Below are positions 52,506 through 64,000 of a stretch of 64,000 bases of DNA, piece after piece. How positions within the stretch are numbered: position 1 is the stretch's first letter; each line of letters starts with the position of its first letter. Made by a program: the position numbers and the translations under genes. Source of the stretch: Anolis sagrei (taxonomy: Eukaryota; Chordata; Lepidosauria; Squamata; Anolidae). Under the pieces are notes generated by a model. That model ran no database searches and was not told the DNA's origin. It worked only from the letters and a program-made list of their open reading frames with translations. Where the stretch lies: the NCBI RefSeq assembly GCF_037176765.1, contig NC_090025.1, forward strand, positions 166,086,822-166,150,821, in the 5' to 3' direction.

Positions 52506-53100
52506 ATGGTGCAGCAAGCATTATATAGGGCCCTGGTCTCCACCAAATGGCTAGCAGAAGCTGTGCGGGCCAATAAGATTGGGCCTGAACTACGGGTCCT
52601 GGATGCCTCCTGGTATGAACCAGGTGGAAGAAGTGCCCAAAAAGAATTCCAAGAACGGCACATCCCGGGTGCCTCCTTTTTTGATATCGAGGAGTGCAAA
52701 GACAAATCGTCACCCTATGAGCTGATGCTGCCCAGCGAGAAACACTTTGCAGAATACGTGGGCCACCTAGGTATCAGCAACCAAACGCACATTGTGGTAT
52801 ATGATGGGGACAACTTGGGCAGCTTCTATGCTCCACGGGCTTGGTGGATGTTCCGAGTATTCGGGCACCGAACCATCTCTGTGTTGAATGGAGGGTTCAA
52901 GAACTGGGTGAAAGAGGGTCACCCAGTGACATCTGAGATCACCAGACCAGAACCAGCTGTTTTCAAAGCCTCCCTGAACAGGTCTCTCTTGAAGACCTAT
53001 GAGGAGATCATGGAGAACATTAAATCCAAACGCTTCCAGATGGTGGACTCCAGAGCTGAAGGGAGATTCAAAGGAACAGAACCTGAGCCAGGGAAGGAAG
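52506..53100 (+). CDS. TST: TST coding exon 1
   Basis: From ATG to EPEPGKE plus one base at a GTAGGA donor. The reading frame is open upstream, but a pyrimidine-rich acceptor ending CATCCATCAG at 52489 lies 16 bases before the ATG. This suggests a 5'-UTR intron and supports the ATG chosen. Confidence 0.95.
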
Positions 53101-56100
53101 GTAGGAGAAACAGCTGGGATCACCTTTAACTACCATGAAATGTTTAACACATCGATTCTGAAATGTGCCTTGGACCATACTCATTTCTTACTAATACTGA
53201 TTCACTCCTTCAGACTAGGGGGAAGTAACTTGTGGCCTCCCAGATGCTACTGGACTGTAACTCCCAGCAGCCATAGACAGTATATAGTCATTGGTTAGAA
53301 GTCATAAAAGTTGTAGTCCAACACCATCTGGAAAAGCACAGGTTGCCACTTCTGCTTCGATGCTTTAGGCTGCAATCCTCTGTATTCTTACCTGGGAGTA
53401 AACACCAACTGAACAAAGTAGGAAGCTTTCCAAAAAAAACATGCATACGATTTGATAGTTATAGGATATCTAATGGGGTGCATCTGCACTGTAGAATTAA
53501 TGGAGTTTGACACCACCTTACCTGCAAACAGGTAAGATGGTGCCATGGACCAATACTACAAAATACTCTATTAGTGATTGGTGAGCACTCTTGGGCAGAG
53601 AAAGCTAAAGGGTGTGTAAAACTCCTGGGATTCCATAACATAGCAGTTAAAGTGGTGTCAAACTGCATTAATTCTACAGTATAGATTCATACAGGAAGTT
53701 CCAGGTCACTTTGGAAAAAATGTCATATTTGAAGACAAGATGTTTGCCATTTCAGGAAAGTATTGTTATTTTTACTAGTGAAACAAAAGAAACAATTCTA
53801 TTCTTCCTTTAGAACTCTGTATCTGCCAGATCACTTGTTGGCATACATGTTTGCTAGTAACAACTCAGCATACTGTTACAGTACGTTCTCCAGTAACTTG
53901 ATAATTGGGCTACTTTTTAAAAACTCTCCCGTCTCTCCTCATGCCCCACTCTTTCCTTCCCATGGCTTAAAAAGACGTTTAACTGGTTTTCTCCTTTTTA
54001 TTATTGAATAACCAACTCTCCAAGAGTTTCATAAGAAGTCCAAAGCACACTATCTCAATTTACATGCTCTTTCTCCTCTACAACACTATCTGGAAAATTG
54101 CTGAGCTGTTTTTTGTTTTGTTTTTCTGGACAAAGGGCAGAGTTGAAAGGGAGGAAAGAGTGCATACCTATTGTACTTCTCCCCTAGGAATGGAAGGTTG
54201 CTGAAATAATTTTTAAAAAAGTTAACAATTTCTTAATGTCACCACACCCAGCCTTTCCAATATACTGCTCAGTGCAAGAATCAAGATTCCTCTATTATGC
54301 CTTATTCCAGCCATGAAAGGGCTTTTCTATATTTCTAGGAAGATTCTATGGTTGACATACTCTAGAACAGCCTTTATCAACCTGGGGGTCGGGACCCCTG
54401 AGGGGGTCGCAAGGGGAGTGTCAGAGGGTCACCAAAGACCATCAGAAAACACAGTATTTTCTGTTGGTCATGGGGGTTCTGTGTAAGAACTTTAGCCCAA
54501 TTCTATTGTTGGTGTGGTTCAGAATGCTCTTTGATTGTAGCTGAACTATAAATCCCAGCAACTACAACTTCCAAATGTCAAGGTCTGTTTTCCCCAAATT
54601 CCATCAGTGTTCGCATTTGGGCATATTGAACATTCGTACCAAGTTTGGTCCAGATCCATTACTGTTTGAGTCCACAGTGCTCTCTGGGTGTAGGTGAACT
54701 ACAACTGCCAAACTCAAGGTTAATTCCCACCAAACCCTTCCAGTATTTTCTGTTGGTATTGGGAGTTCTGTTTGCCAAGATTGGTTCAATTCCATCGTCG
54801 GTAGGGTTCAGAATGCTCTTTGAGTGTAGGTTAATTATAAATCCCAGCAACTACAACTCCCAAATGATAGAATCAGTACCCCCTCCCCCCAACCCCACCA
54901 AATGTAGATATACGTATTTTATAGGTTGAAAAATAAGACCCAGAATGGTGTAGAAGTTTGAGCATTTGACTATGACTCTGGAACGAAGGTTCAAATCCTC
55001 ATTCAACCATGGAAACCCATGGATGGTCTTGGGTACATCACACTCTCTGAGTCTCAGAGGAAGGCAAGGGAAAAAAAAACCCTCTCTGGACATTTTTTAA
55101 ACCAAGTAAACCTTGTGATGGGATTAACTTAAGGTCCCCATAAGTCAGAAATGATTTGAAGGAAAACAAACACAGTAACAACAACAACTTGTGGGGTATG
55201 TGTTGTAAATATTAGTGTACTTACATATACACCTGGCATTGTCCAGGTGTTGGAGAGACTGCTGCCCTCCTGCTTTCTCCCTTCTCCAGCTCTGAGAAGA
55301 CCTGCCTCTCAGGGAGCCTCTCAATGTCTCCATGGCAATGCTCAGGCAACAATGAGCAGACAAGTTTCTTGATGGCGCCTGATTTCTCTCAAAGTGTATT
55401 GATACAGTTTTCAGGTGTTTTCAACAGGCATTATTATATTCTTTTTTGTAACCAATACATTACCAATTAAGAGTCATTTTCCGGGGGAGGAGGGGTTGAA
55501 TGTGAAACTTTTTAGATAAAATAGAGATTTGATTTTAATTAAGTCTATATAAAAATATAGAATGTGATAGAATTTAAATTATTTTGTGTTATGGACACAC
55601 TCTTCATGATTCACTAAAAAAATAAAATTGTTTCACCCACCCCTCCCATTTTTCTGACTAGAGATATTAAATCTCTGCATTTATGAGAATAGTTTTCACA
55701 TCAATTACATAGTTAGACTACAATCGTTTATGCCATATGACATGGACTTTGAAAAATAGGAGGCGTAAACAATAAGAAACAGTCCTGTCCTTGCTCTCTA
55801 TAGGTAGAAGTGAAAATGTTGTGTGGGTTAAGGAACTTTCCATATGTTGTTTTATATCTCAGGAAAGAATCTTATTAAGGAAGAAGCTTCATAATTTGTT
55901 TATAGTATTATTTATTTATTTCCAGCATTTATATTTTGCCCTTCTCACCCTGCAGGGGATTCAGGGCCAATTAGAATGCACATATGCATGACAAACATTC
56001 AATGCCAGAGACATATATATATATAGAGAGAGAGAGAGGCAATTTAACACTCCCGGCTTCATGAGGATGTGCTGAATTCCAGCCACAAGAGTAGCTACCG

Positions 56101-56427
56101 CTTCACCATCCACTTGTGACACTGAGTCATTGTCGGAGTACTTTCTCATTTTTTCTCACGCTGCTGGAAGATTTAATGGTGCCATAATTTAGTTAAATTA
56201 GCCTCCCCGCCTAAAGTGGTACTTAAATGTCCTACTTGAAAGTTGCAACTGTCTTTCAGGCTGCATAGGTCAACAGAAAACTAGGCTATTAATGGTTGGG
56301 AGCTTACTCTGTCCCGGGCTGGCTTCAAACTCACGATCTCTCAGTCAATAGTGATTTAATGCAGCTGGCTACTAACTAGCTGTGCCACAGCTTGATCACA
56401 CACACTAGCCATGTAACTATACCCAAA

Positions 56428-56462
<35 letters not shown>

Positions 56463-59400
56463 ACTTTATTTGTACCCCGCTAGCATCTCCCGAAGGACTC
56501 GATGCGGCTTACAAAGGCCAAGGCCTCAACACAACAGCATAACAAAACAACTCAAAGCAAAATCAAAAACATAAAGCAATACAACTGTTCAGACTGGCTA
56601 CAGCTCTATGGAAGGCCTAGTAGACACATCATAGTTCTTCAAGAATGGGGGTACCAAAGATTTACCATCTTTGTTGTAAGAGCTCAGTTCTAGGCACACC
56701 TATTACAAGTTCCTATATGTTCGCTTGGCTCAATAATTTCTAAATAAACATATTTTGAAATTGGTCTGTTGGTTCCTACACAAAATTAACTTGTTGTATG
56801 CAAAAAAACCTGAATTCCCTGCATAATTTCTCATTAGATGTATGCAACGCACTTGGATACATTTTGTTCTATGTTCCTGTGGGGAAATATGGACAGGACC
56901 CTTACTGAATAAGCCGTTACTGGATCCCACTGTATTAAAGTTGTAAAGACTATTCAAAAATAGTTTCAAAATAATTGAAAGGCATATTTTTTAGGGGAAG
57001 GGGGCACTAAGAAACCCTCACAAGAAGAATCAGGGACAGACAGAATCTTTCCAGCTTGTGGCCTATTATGTGCAGTATTCACACAAGGTTGGTTTACATT
57101 GGAAACATTTTCTGCACAGGAATAGCAAATGTATACTAATACAATATGACCCCCCATATCTGTGGGAACAGAACCTGCAGTTTCATTTATCCACTCTAGG
57201 TATTATCTAGGTCCTCCAGAATGACTCGATGGTACTCTTGGACTGGAGGTTGTTCCTTTCAATGTTATTCACTGTTATTTGTTGTTTTATATTTCCACAT
57301 AAAGTCCAAGAACATATCCCCTTTGGATACAAGGGCTGTATACATACGCATATACATTTATCACATGCAACATACAGATCATGTACAATGCTCCTGGAAT
57401 TTTGGTCATATATGGTACAACTGCAGCCATATCTTTATTAAATATCAAAATACTCATGTTTGCACATGTACTCATATTTGCACATATACTCATGTTATAT
57501 TCCCTGGAATGAATCATTGTCCAGTTTACCTGTTTTACTCATGTCAGTGTGCAATCCCTTCACTAAAGATATGGAATCAATCAATGTATCTGCAAAAGCT
57601 AGAAAAACAACATTGACAAATGCTTGGATAAGTACTTTTCTGGGAAGTAGTACGTAATAGTTGATTTATGACTAGTTCAGAGCAAGTAGAGTGAGTTCTT
57701 TTAACCTTCCATTCAGTTACACTCCACACCCTGAAATACCTGGAAAAAGAACAAAACTGAACAAACACAATATACACTTGTTCTACAGAACTAGATTAGC
57801 TGATTACCATCAGCTTCTTAGGGTAACTTCATACATTACATTTTTCCATAGGACTTCATTTTAGTTAATTTCTTTATAGCCTGGACTTTTAAGGCAGGTG
57901 GAATATGGTCATATTAACCTTCGGTGCACACATATAAAATTTAAATACCTGTTATAGATGTTTAGACTTTTCTAAACTTTTCTACTACTGATTTGCTAAC
58001 CTTTGCTCTTGGTTAAATGTATAAAGTTGCTAACTTTCCCTACAACATCATTTTCCACACTTTGTGAGGGTAAATATACTCTTGGGGATTTTTTTACATG
58101 ATGAGGCTAGTTGATCCCAGTTGTATTTTGCCCCAAAGCCAGCTCCAGAAATAAGAATTGTATGTCTATTATTTCCAATGCGGTAGGATATACGTTTAAT
58201 AAATAAGCCTAATGCAGCCTTGGACTCACACAGACCAAGGGCAAGATCACTTCATTTTATCAGATATTGATAAACTAGTAATCTTATTAAAACTCACAAT
58301 TGGATCCAAAGTCACACAGTAAATTGCATAAGGAAGCAGAGATATGAACTTGGCTGTCCTGGTTCCAAGTCCAACGCCATGAACATGACTCCAGAGTCTA
58401 TACTGGTCCTTTTAAATCAGTTGCAATGGTGAAAAAAGGTATGAAAGGTGGAAGAAAGTGGAAGAAAAATACAATAAAGAGCATACATAATTTGCATGCA
58501 TAGAATGCAAGTAATTGCAATTTGCGTAATTAGAATAATTTCAAATTATAAAAATCAGGTAACTGGATTTGGAGTAATGGAAAATAACAACATGGCCTGT
58601 AATCAGGCCCAGGTAATATTCTAGCTGTAGCTTTGTCCCAGCTGAAATTTTTGAACAGCCTACAAAGGCAGCCTCATCCAAAGTACCATGCAGAAATTAA
58701 AACCCTTTTGAAACTGTATTGTCGAAGGTTTTCATGGCCAGAATCACTGGGTTGTTGTAGGTTTTTCGGGCTATATGGCCATATTATAGAAGCATTCTCT
58801 CCTGACGTTTCGCTTGCATCTATGGGAGGCATCCTCAGAGGTTGTGAGGACCTCACAACCTCTGAGGATGCCTGCCATAGATGCAGGCGAAAGGTCAGGA
58901 AAGAATGCTTCTAGAACATAGCCATACAGCCCAAAAAAACCCCTACAAAAATCCTTTTGAAACTGTTTCTAGTTCTAAATTGTCCTGAATAGTATCATTT
59001 AGGCCCTGATCAAAATCTTTTTTTTTTACCTGAACCACTAAAAGAGTGCGGAATAAATGCTGTTATAAATCAAGCCAACAATGTCTGATCCTCTCCTTTT
59101 GCTCAACCTTCCAGATGCTGTGCCTCCTTTGATAATCTTACTGAGCATCCATTGCCCAGAAGAACTGTTCTTGCTCAGTTTGGGCATTTTCTGCTCAGTC
59201 AGGCACTGGACATTTGTCCCCAAATCTTGACCCCACAATGTCACTAGCAACCACTGTATTAAAATATTGTCCCTGTGACAGATTCATGTCTTCATATGAG
59301 TAATTTCTTATTTTGTTCAAGATAGATCATTTAAAACTTGCTAGTCAATGTGCCACATTGTGATTCAGAGATGCAGTATGGCATTGTGGTATGCCTTCAC

Positions 59401-61104
59401 AAAAATAGCATCATAATGTGAAGCTTCAAAAAGAGTGGCATAGTTTGCTCCCCCTCCAGTACTCACGTATGAGTAAGAAAAACAGCAATCTCTTTGGAAA
59501 ACTGTTTGGGAAATACGCCACAGTTGTCTCCCACCATTCCAGATGGACATTTTTCGACTCATTTGTTTCATGATTAGCTTCCTCTGTGCTCCTCAGGAAT
59601 TGGCTGAAGAGCTCCCGACTTCCCCTGGATAACATTACAGGTCTAAAAATACTGAACTGAAAATAATTGTTTACTTTGCTCTGCCCATCTGACCAAAACA
59701 TTTTGCATTGACTAGTAAACAAATCCTCAGGGGTTGACTTGCCGCAATTGTATTTCCTAACACTTGAGACCTAAATCCAGTCACTTGTGACAAGAAGAAT
59801 AAACCCGTCGAATCAACAGAATTGACAAAAAACAAACAAACCCTGACATCATTTAGTCATTAATGAGTCTACACTACAAATCTAAGAGTAACAATTGGAT
59901 TTGGGCCTAGGACTGAAAAAGGTGTTTTTGCAACTCCCTCGGAAGCAATGACCGATATGTTGGCTGCTAACTAATGTGTGGGAATTCCCATTTACTTATC
60001 TTCTTTTTATGTAAATATTTTATAGTTTTTACATAAAACAGAGATTATAATCATATAGCCTGTTGGATCTGGAGTCCAACAGCACACTTTATGTATAGAT
60101 ATGTTGGGAGAAGATAAATTTGACAAACATATAATAAGAAGAGCACTGTTGCCATCTTTTCCAGATTATGGGATTCTCATAATCTGGATTTCACATTCAT
60201 TTTTGGAATAGGATGTTGGATTAGATAGGCCAAGGTGAGGAAGGTGTGAGCTATGGGGCATATGTTACCTGACCCCATATTTGCAGGGGCACAGGAATGC
60301 CCTAAACTCCCTGAAAAAAAATACTTTTTATCCTTCAAACCACCACAAATCATTCAAAACTGTTCTAAAATGAAGCAATTTAGTTTCCACTATCTTACTA
60401 TCACCACCAATACCTCAAAAATAGGCAAAGGTTGAACCAGAAGAAATGTCATATTACTTTTGGTCAAACAAAAACATGATGGTCTAGCCCACCAGAATGG
60501 TGGTATGAAAACGGGCTCCTCGCTCAAAAGAATTTCTCACTCCAAAATAGGATTTTAATATTAGCTAACACAATCTTCCTAAAATCTTACCAAGGCGATC
60601 CACTCTTTCCCAGTGATATTATTGCTCATCCAGGCTACCTGAGGAGGATCACTGAAAAACTAAGCAAAATTCTTCATATCTTTCTTTTTTTTTTCAAATA
60701 GAAAAATCCATTTCTGATCAAGGACATACTGATTGATTTGTATAACTGTTATAGCATCATGGAGTGCCACTGAAATTTTTCCTCTATGTATTTTCCCTCT
60801 TCTAGGACTTGAACCAGGCCACATCCCAGGCTGTCTGAATATGCCTTTTTTCAATTTCATGACTAAGGAAGGGTTTGAGAAGAGCCCAGAAGAAATCCAA
60901 AGTCTATTTGAGGAAAAGAAAGTGGATCTCTCAAAGCCACTGATCGCTACATGCCGTAAGGGGGTCACAGCATGCCATATTGCCCTTGCAGCGTACCTCT
61001 GTGGCAAACCAGATGTGGCTGTCTATGATGGATCATGGTCAGAATGGTTCCGCCGTGCCCCACCAGAGCTGAGAATTTCAGAATGGAATCGTAATAAGGG
61101 TTAA
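52506..61104 (+). CDS. TST: TST (rhodanese), thiosulfate sulfurtransferase, complete coding sequence
   Basis: TST is the mitochondrial rhodanese that moves sulfane sulfur from thiosulfate to cyanide and also takes part in sulfide oxidation. Coding exons are 52506-53100 (595 bases) and 60806-61104 (299 bases), 297 aa as in human, split in a Gly codon exactly like [24 protein letters not shown] matches the human start [19 protein letters not shown]. The N-terminal rhodanese domain has [25 protein letters not shown] and [20 protein letters not shown]. The catalytic domain has [29 protein letters not shown] and [26 protein letters not shown] is the TST-type active loop, with Cys248 at 60952-60954. 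Stop TAA at 61102-61104. The 7.7-kb intron is full of repeats. Confidence 0.97.
53478..53690. mobile_element. MITE, TGCATCTACACTGTA family, in the TST intron
   Basis: GGTGCATCTGCACTGTAGAA at left; GGTGTCAAACTGCATTAATT then CTACAGTATAGATTCAT at right. Confidence 0.78.
54368..54905 (-). mobile_element. SPIN-like hAT element, SPIN-type arm truncated
   Basis: Starts CAGCCTTTATCAACCTGGGG and carries the same internal modules as 42695-43417 (CAATTCCATCGTCGGTAGGG, TGAACTACAACTGCC). It stops in the CCCCACCA region before the arm with the SPIN-type block. Confidence 0.7.
54938..55189 (+). mobile_element. tRNA-derived SINE, family B
   Basis: The head CCCAGAATGGTGTAGAAGTT, body CCATGGAAACCCATGGATGG and tail CCATAAGTCAGAAATGATTT then GAAGGAAAACAAAC with ACAACAACAAC. 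Confidence 0.82.
55895..56400 (-). mobile_element. Probable L2 3' end and associated repeat
   Basis: TATTTATTTATTTCCAGCAT then CCTGCAGGGGATTCAGGG is an inverted L2 3' terminus. The following 56160-56400 (GGCTGGCTTCAAACTCACGA and CAGCTGGCTACTAACTAGCT) looks like a known squamate repeat whose family I cannot name. Confidence 0.45.
56433..56585 (-). mobile_element. LINE 3' UTR tail, same as 43600-43842
   Basis: An ATT microsatellite (56433-56460), then ACCCCGCTAGCATCTCCCGA and GGCTTACAAAGGCCAAGGCC, inverted relative to the other copy. Confidence 0.65.
56586..58711. other. TST intron, mostly unassigned
   Basis: Short Tigger-like end sequences (ACCCCCCATATCTGTGGGAA, 57148-57167) are the only recognisable repeat. 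CATGTACTCATATTTGCACA at 57455-57490 is a short tandem. No gene seen. Confidence 0.5.
58801..58841 (-). ncRNA. Hammerhead-ribozyme-like motif, conserved core
   Basis: On the minus strand: CCT, CTGAGGA (58838-58832), one extra base, a stem-loop GCCTCC-CATAGAT-GCAAGC (two mismatches), then GAAACGTC (58811-58804) and AGG. The catalytic core and cleavage-site triplet are present; stem II is weakened. Confidence 0.5.
58859..58899 (+). ncRNA. Hammerhead-ribozyme-like motif, intact stem II
   Basis: CCT, CTGAGGA (58862-58868), one extra base, a perfect six-pair stem GCCTGC/GCAGGC with loop CATAGAT, GAAA (58889-58892), then GGTC and AGG. Only the base after GAAA differs from the GAAACGTC of the opposite arm. 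The very short stem III would favour a dimeric ribozyme. Confidence 0.52.
58956..60805. other. TST intron 3' part, no gene seen
   Basis: A minus-strand open stretch at 59426-59722 has no domain I recognise. No repeats could be named. Confidence 0.45.
60806..61104 (+). CDS. TST: TST coding exon 2 with catalytic Cys
   Basis: The acceptor is CCCTCTTCTAG. Encodes [20 protein letters not shown] through ISEWNRNKG. Carries CRKGVT. Confidence 0.95.
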
Positions 61105-61278
61105 GCAAGGAATGTCCGTCTACTGTGTGGCCTTCCTTCCTTCAAGCTGTGAAATTTCTTAATCATTTCTTACAAGATCTGACTAAAATTGGAAGAATAT
61201 CTGAAACTCCTAGTTGTTTACAATTTTCTATTTTCTAATCCATTATTGTTGCTTTAAATTATCATAATGAGATAAATG

Positions 61279-61284
61279 AATAAA
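61279..61284 (+). terminator. TST polyadenylation signal
   Basis: AATAAA about 175 bases after the TST stop, followed within 40 bases by a TTTTGTCTCTGTACTTTTT U-rich stretch, as expected for a polyA site. Confidence 0.65.
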
Positions 61285-61717
61285 CAAAATATCAAATTGA
61301 GAAGACTTTTGTCTCTGTACTTTTTATTATTGGACTGCTGGCATTATTGTCTCTTCTCGTATCTTGCCTTTCCATTGCTTAAATCAAGGATAGGCAACCT
61401 GTAGTTCTCTAGCTATTTTTGGACTACAACTCCCATTATCTCTAGCAAGCATAGTTAAATTACCGCCTAATGTTTTCTGGAATGCCACAAGTAACCTACA
61501 TCAGGCAGAGCATAATGCCCAATATGATTTATAATCCACATCATTAAAACCTATTTCTTACAATGTAAACTTTCATATACACAGAGAGCTACAGAAGAAA
61601 ATCAGTTAGGGAAATCACATCCCAAACTAAGCCAGGCCCCTTGAATCATTGAAAGGAAAACAATTTCACACGATGTCAAAATATCACGAAACAGAAGACC
61701 ATAGTGTAGTGTAGTGC

Positions 61718-61765
61718 ATCTACACTATAGAATACATACAGTTTGATACTGCTACGGGTCAATAA
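61718..61765. mobile_element. MITE fragment, TGCATCTACACTGTA family
   Basis: GTGCATCTACACTATAGAAT then CAGTTTGATACTGCTACGG; left arm only. Confidence 0.65.
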
Positions 61766-61794
61766 TATGGATATTTTTCCCAGTGTGCTAGAGG

Positions 61795-62062
61795 CCATTA
61801 TCACATTTGTGCCAAGGGTTAAACCTTTGTGCCAGCAGGACTGAAGACTGACAGGTCAAAGGTTCAAATCTGTGGAGAGCACGGATGAGTTCCCTCTGTC
61901 AGCTCCAGCTCCTCATGCAGGGACATGAGAGAAGCCTCCCACAAGGATGGTAAAACATCAAAACATCCAGACATCCCCTCAGATACGTCCTTGCAGACAG
62001 CCAATTCTCTCACACCAGAAGCGATTTGCAGATTCTCAAGTCTCTCCTGACACAAAAAGAAA
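61795..62062 (+). mobile_element. tRNA-derived SINE, family A
   Basis: GGTTAAACCTTTGTGCCAGC, then CAGCTCCAGCTCCTCATGCA and TTCTCAAGTCTCTCCTGACA with an A-rich tail. The extreme 5' end is altered. Confidence 0.82.
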
Positions 62063-62233
62063 ATTGTGCTACAATGGCTTTGCACAATGCTTTCTCTTGT
62101 GAAAATTTGGTGTAGACCAGCAGCCAACAGCATGGGGACCAGCACTGATCCACGCACCACCAATTTGAGTAGCACTGACTTAGGAGACCCTTAACTGATC
62201 CTCTAACTGTGCTTCTTTGTGTTTCCAACGTAG

Positions 62234-63367
62234 TCCAGGGGAGAGCAAGGATGAACTGGGTCCAGGTAACAGTGCTGCGAGGAGATATGTTCCTTTTCTC
62301 TTCAGATTGGTTTACATTTTTGGCATTTCTCGCTGGACTGTCTTATGGTACATTTGTGTTTGAAAGGTAGCATACAAAATACCATCGCTTAATCAACCCA
62401 TCTTTTATGAAAAGTGCTTAGGGTAAGAACTTCTATTAAGCTAGAGAAAAGGATTTTCAATCTATGTTTACTTGGGGTTCCATGACAACCACAGCTCACA
62501 AATGAGAATGGACATTCCTTAGCAACTGTCCTTGAGTTCCATCTCATTGTCCATATTTCCAGACTTGGCAAGGACCTGCTTGATTCACAAGAACAGGTTT
62601 CGCACCTCAATTGAGACCATGGAAGAGGTGAGATATATTTTTGGGAGGAAAACATAATTTCTGGGCACCTCAGAGATAAATCTATATATATAACCCCCCC
62701 CCCCCCCCAAACAGGCAGTCATACACAGACAAAGGCCTTGAGGCCCTCCCTATGTGACCTACACAATGGGTCTTGGTTTTCAGCCACAAGTCAATGCAGT
62801 GAGCCTTGCTGCTCTCTTGCTGCCAGTCCAGGCCACATGTGGCAGGCATGTGAGGCCCTCCTTGGCCACATCTGGCAACTAATTTGGAGTCACATCTTGT
62901 TGGCACCCTTGGGAAATGTCTGGCACATCTATAGCTCATTTCTGGTCATACTGGTGCTCATCCCAGCCAAGGGTTTTTTGAAACTAGCCACCCAATATCT
63001 ATACCAGCCTAAAGAAACTAGCGACTTCATACAAGACCCCAAGGAAATTGAGGGGTTTGGTCTCCCATATCAGTGTCAACAGGAGTCAAAAATGAATACT
63101 CCCTTCTACCACTACACAGACCAACCTGAGGAGATTAGCCCCGTGCTACGATTCTTACAGCACCCAGAAGAGTTTACTGACTTTTACCAAGAACTACCAC
63201 AATTTGAGGCCACAACTGATACCTTAAAGCACCCATCAAAGAAACTTAGTCCTGTGCTCCAGTACCTACAAGAGCTGGAGGAAATTGGTAGCAACCTACT
63301 CCAACGGGATTGCTGTCTCAAGTCTTCCTGCCCAAGAAGTGCCAGCCAAGTGAAGAATGTCACTCAG
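62234..63367 (+). CDS. Candidate unidentified gene downstream of TST (three putative exons)
   Basis: I do not recognise the protein. Three segments with AG/GT borders fit together in phase: 62234-62265, 62563-62627 and 63008-63367. Joined, they read PGESKDELGPD, then LARTCLIHKNRFRTSIETME, then a 120-codon exon starting PKETSDFIQDPKEIEGFG. The last exon carries degenerate repeats of about 30 residues (YLYQPKETSDFIQ, DQPEEISPVLRFLQHPEEF, PSKKLSPVLQYLQELEE). No start or stop exon is identified, and an alternative acceptor at 62966/62967 would be out of phase. By synteny with human 22q12.3 the next gene on this strand should be CIMIP4 (TEX33), but I could not confirm identity. Confidence 0.35.
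63008..63367 (+). CDS. Putative exon with Pro/Glu repeats
   Basis: 360 bases, phase 0 at both ends, acceptor CTATACCAG (weak pyrimidine tract) and donor CAG/GTGAAA. The open frame extends well beyond both splice sites (62738-63463), which makes chance less likely but also means the borders are uncertain. Confidence 0.38.
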
Positions 63368-63864
63368 GTGAAAATGCATGAGAGGGTGGTAGCAATTAGC
63401 AAAGCTCATGTGTGGAGCTTTATGAGATTCTCAAAGGAAATAATGATACTATTTTTCCTTTAGGTCATGATTTGGAGAGGGGGAAAGGGAAGAGGTGGAA
63501 GCATCAACATGAAAACCTCTCAGTGTTTCAATTCCATTGCATGCCTCTGAATTGTATTGGGTTGTGAGACTTTTCGTTCTCCTAGGGAAATCTGTCTACA
63601 TATTGGTGGACACTGTTTGGGAAGTCATGTTTTCTTGTACACACTTTTCTTCTTGCACAGAAACATGCTCATGTCCTTTCCCCCAAACATATCCATCTTG
63701 AGTTGTGCTCATTTATTGACATATAACCCAGAGGTGGGTGGGTAAAATATCTGTACTTGTTGGTTACTTCCCAGTGATAGGAACATGAAAGAAGTGGTAA
63801 TACTTTCATCAATGGTCTGGAAAACCAAGAACTGGATAATCATTTCTTAAAACACTAAAAAATG

Positions 63865-63961
63865 TCATCTTTTCCATTTATAAAGGCAATTAACCACCTT
63901 GAGTCACCTACGGGCTGAGAAAGGCGGTATACAAATACAGTAAATAAATTAATAAATAATA
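63865..63961 (+). mobile_element. L2-type LINE 3' terminus
   Basis: CCACCTTGAGTCACCTACGG then GAGAAAGGCGGTATACAAAT and AAATAAATTAATAAAT. Confidence 0.7.
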
Positions 63962-64000
63962 AATTACCTGTGTTTACCAAAGACATAATTAATCTGAACC

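Larger units (their letters stand above)
58712..58955. mobile_element. Penelope-like inverted terminal pair
   Basis: Two terminal segments of about 115-120 bp face each other and meet at GGTTGTGAGGACCTCACAACC (58840-58860). Left arm reversed, right arm forward. Each arm contains the hammerhead-like motif. No coding sequence. Confidence 0.82.

Noticed and set aside
59426-59722. 98-codon minus-strand open frame in the TST intron
   Set aside because: Contains a plausible-looking peptide and an acceptor-like site near 59632, but no donor, no start context and no recognisable family.

Overview
The window is nuclear DNA from a vertebrate, most likely a squamate reptile and probably an iguanian (Anolis-like) lizard. 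I base this on protein matches recalled from memory and on the repeats: two abundant tRNA-derived SINE families, 5S-rRNA-derived SINEs, L2/CR1 LINEs, Penelope-like elements and SPIN-like hAT transposons. The species cannot be fixed from the sequence alone.

Four conserved genes are present, in the order and relative strands of human 22q12.3 read backwards. They are the last three coding exons of TMPRSS6 (+, 568-4142), all of KCTD17 (-, 28704-9954, six coding exons, 264 aa), all of MPST (-, 41917-39485, two coding exons, 297 aa) and all of TST (+, 52506-61104, two coding exons, 297 aa). MPST and TST are paralogous sulfurtransferases arranged head to head. Their coding exons split at the same codon and both place the active-site cysteine at residue 248. 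A CpG-rich block at 46925-47240 between them is the best candidate for a shared promoter. Beyond TST, three phase-compatible candidate exons (62234-63367, +) suggest an unidentified gene carrying a degenerate Pro/Glu-rich repeat. Its place and strand would suit CIMIP4/TEX33, but I could not confirm that from the protein.

The rest is introns and intergenic DNA packed with transposable elements, often nested: hAT MITEs with 8-bp target duplications inside SINEs, MITEs and an LTR; an L1 tail inside a Tigger-like element; and two solo LTRs (fossils). Four Penelope-derived termini still show a recognisable hammerhead-ribozyme-like core. An 822-bp hAT-type element beside the putative MPST/TST promoter contains a tandem array in which a CCAAT box and an octamer-like site recur four times at constant spacing. 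These are the most interesting non-genic signals.

All calls come from reading the sequence. No database search, alignment or folding was run, and the names of repeat families are from memory.
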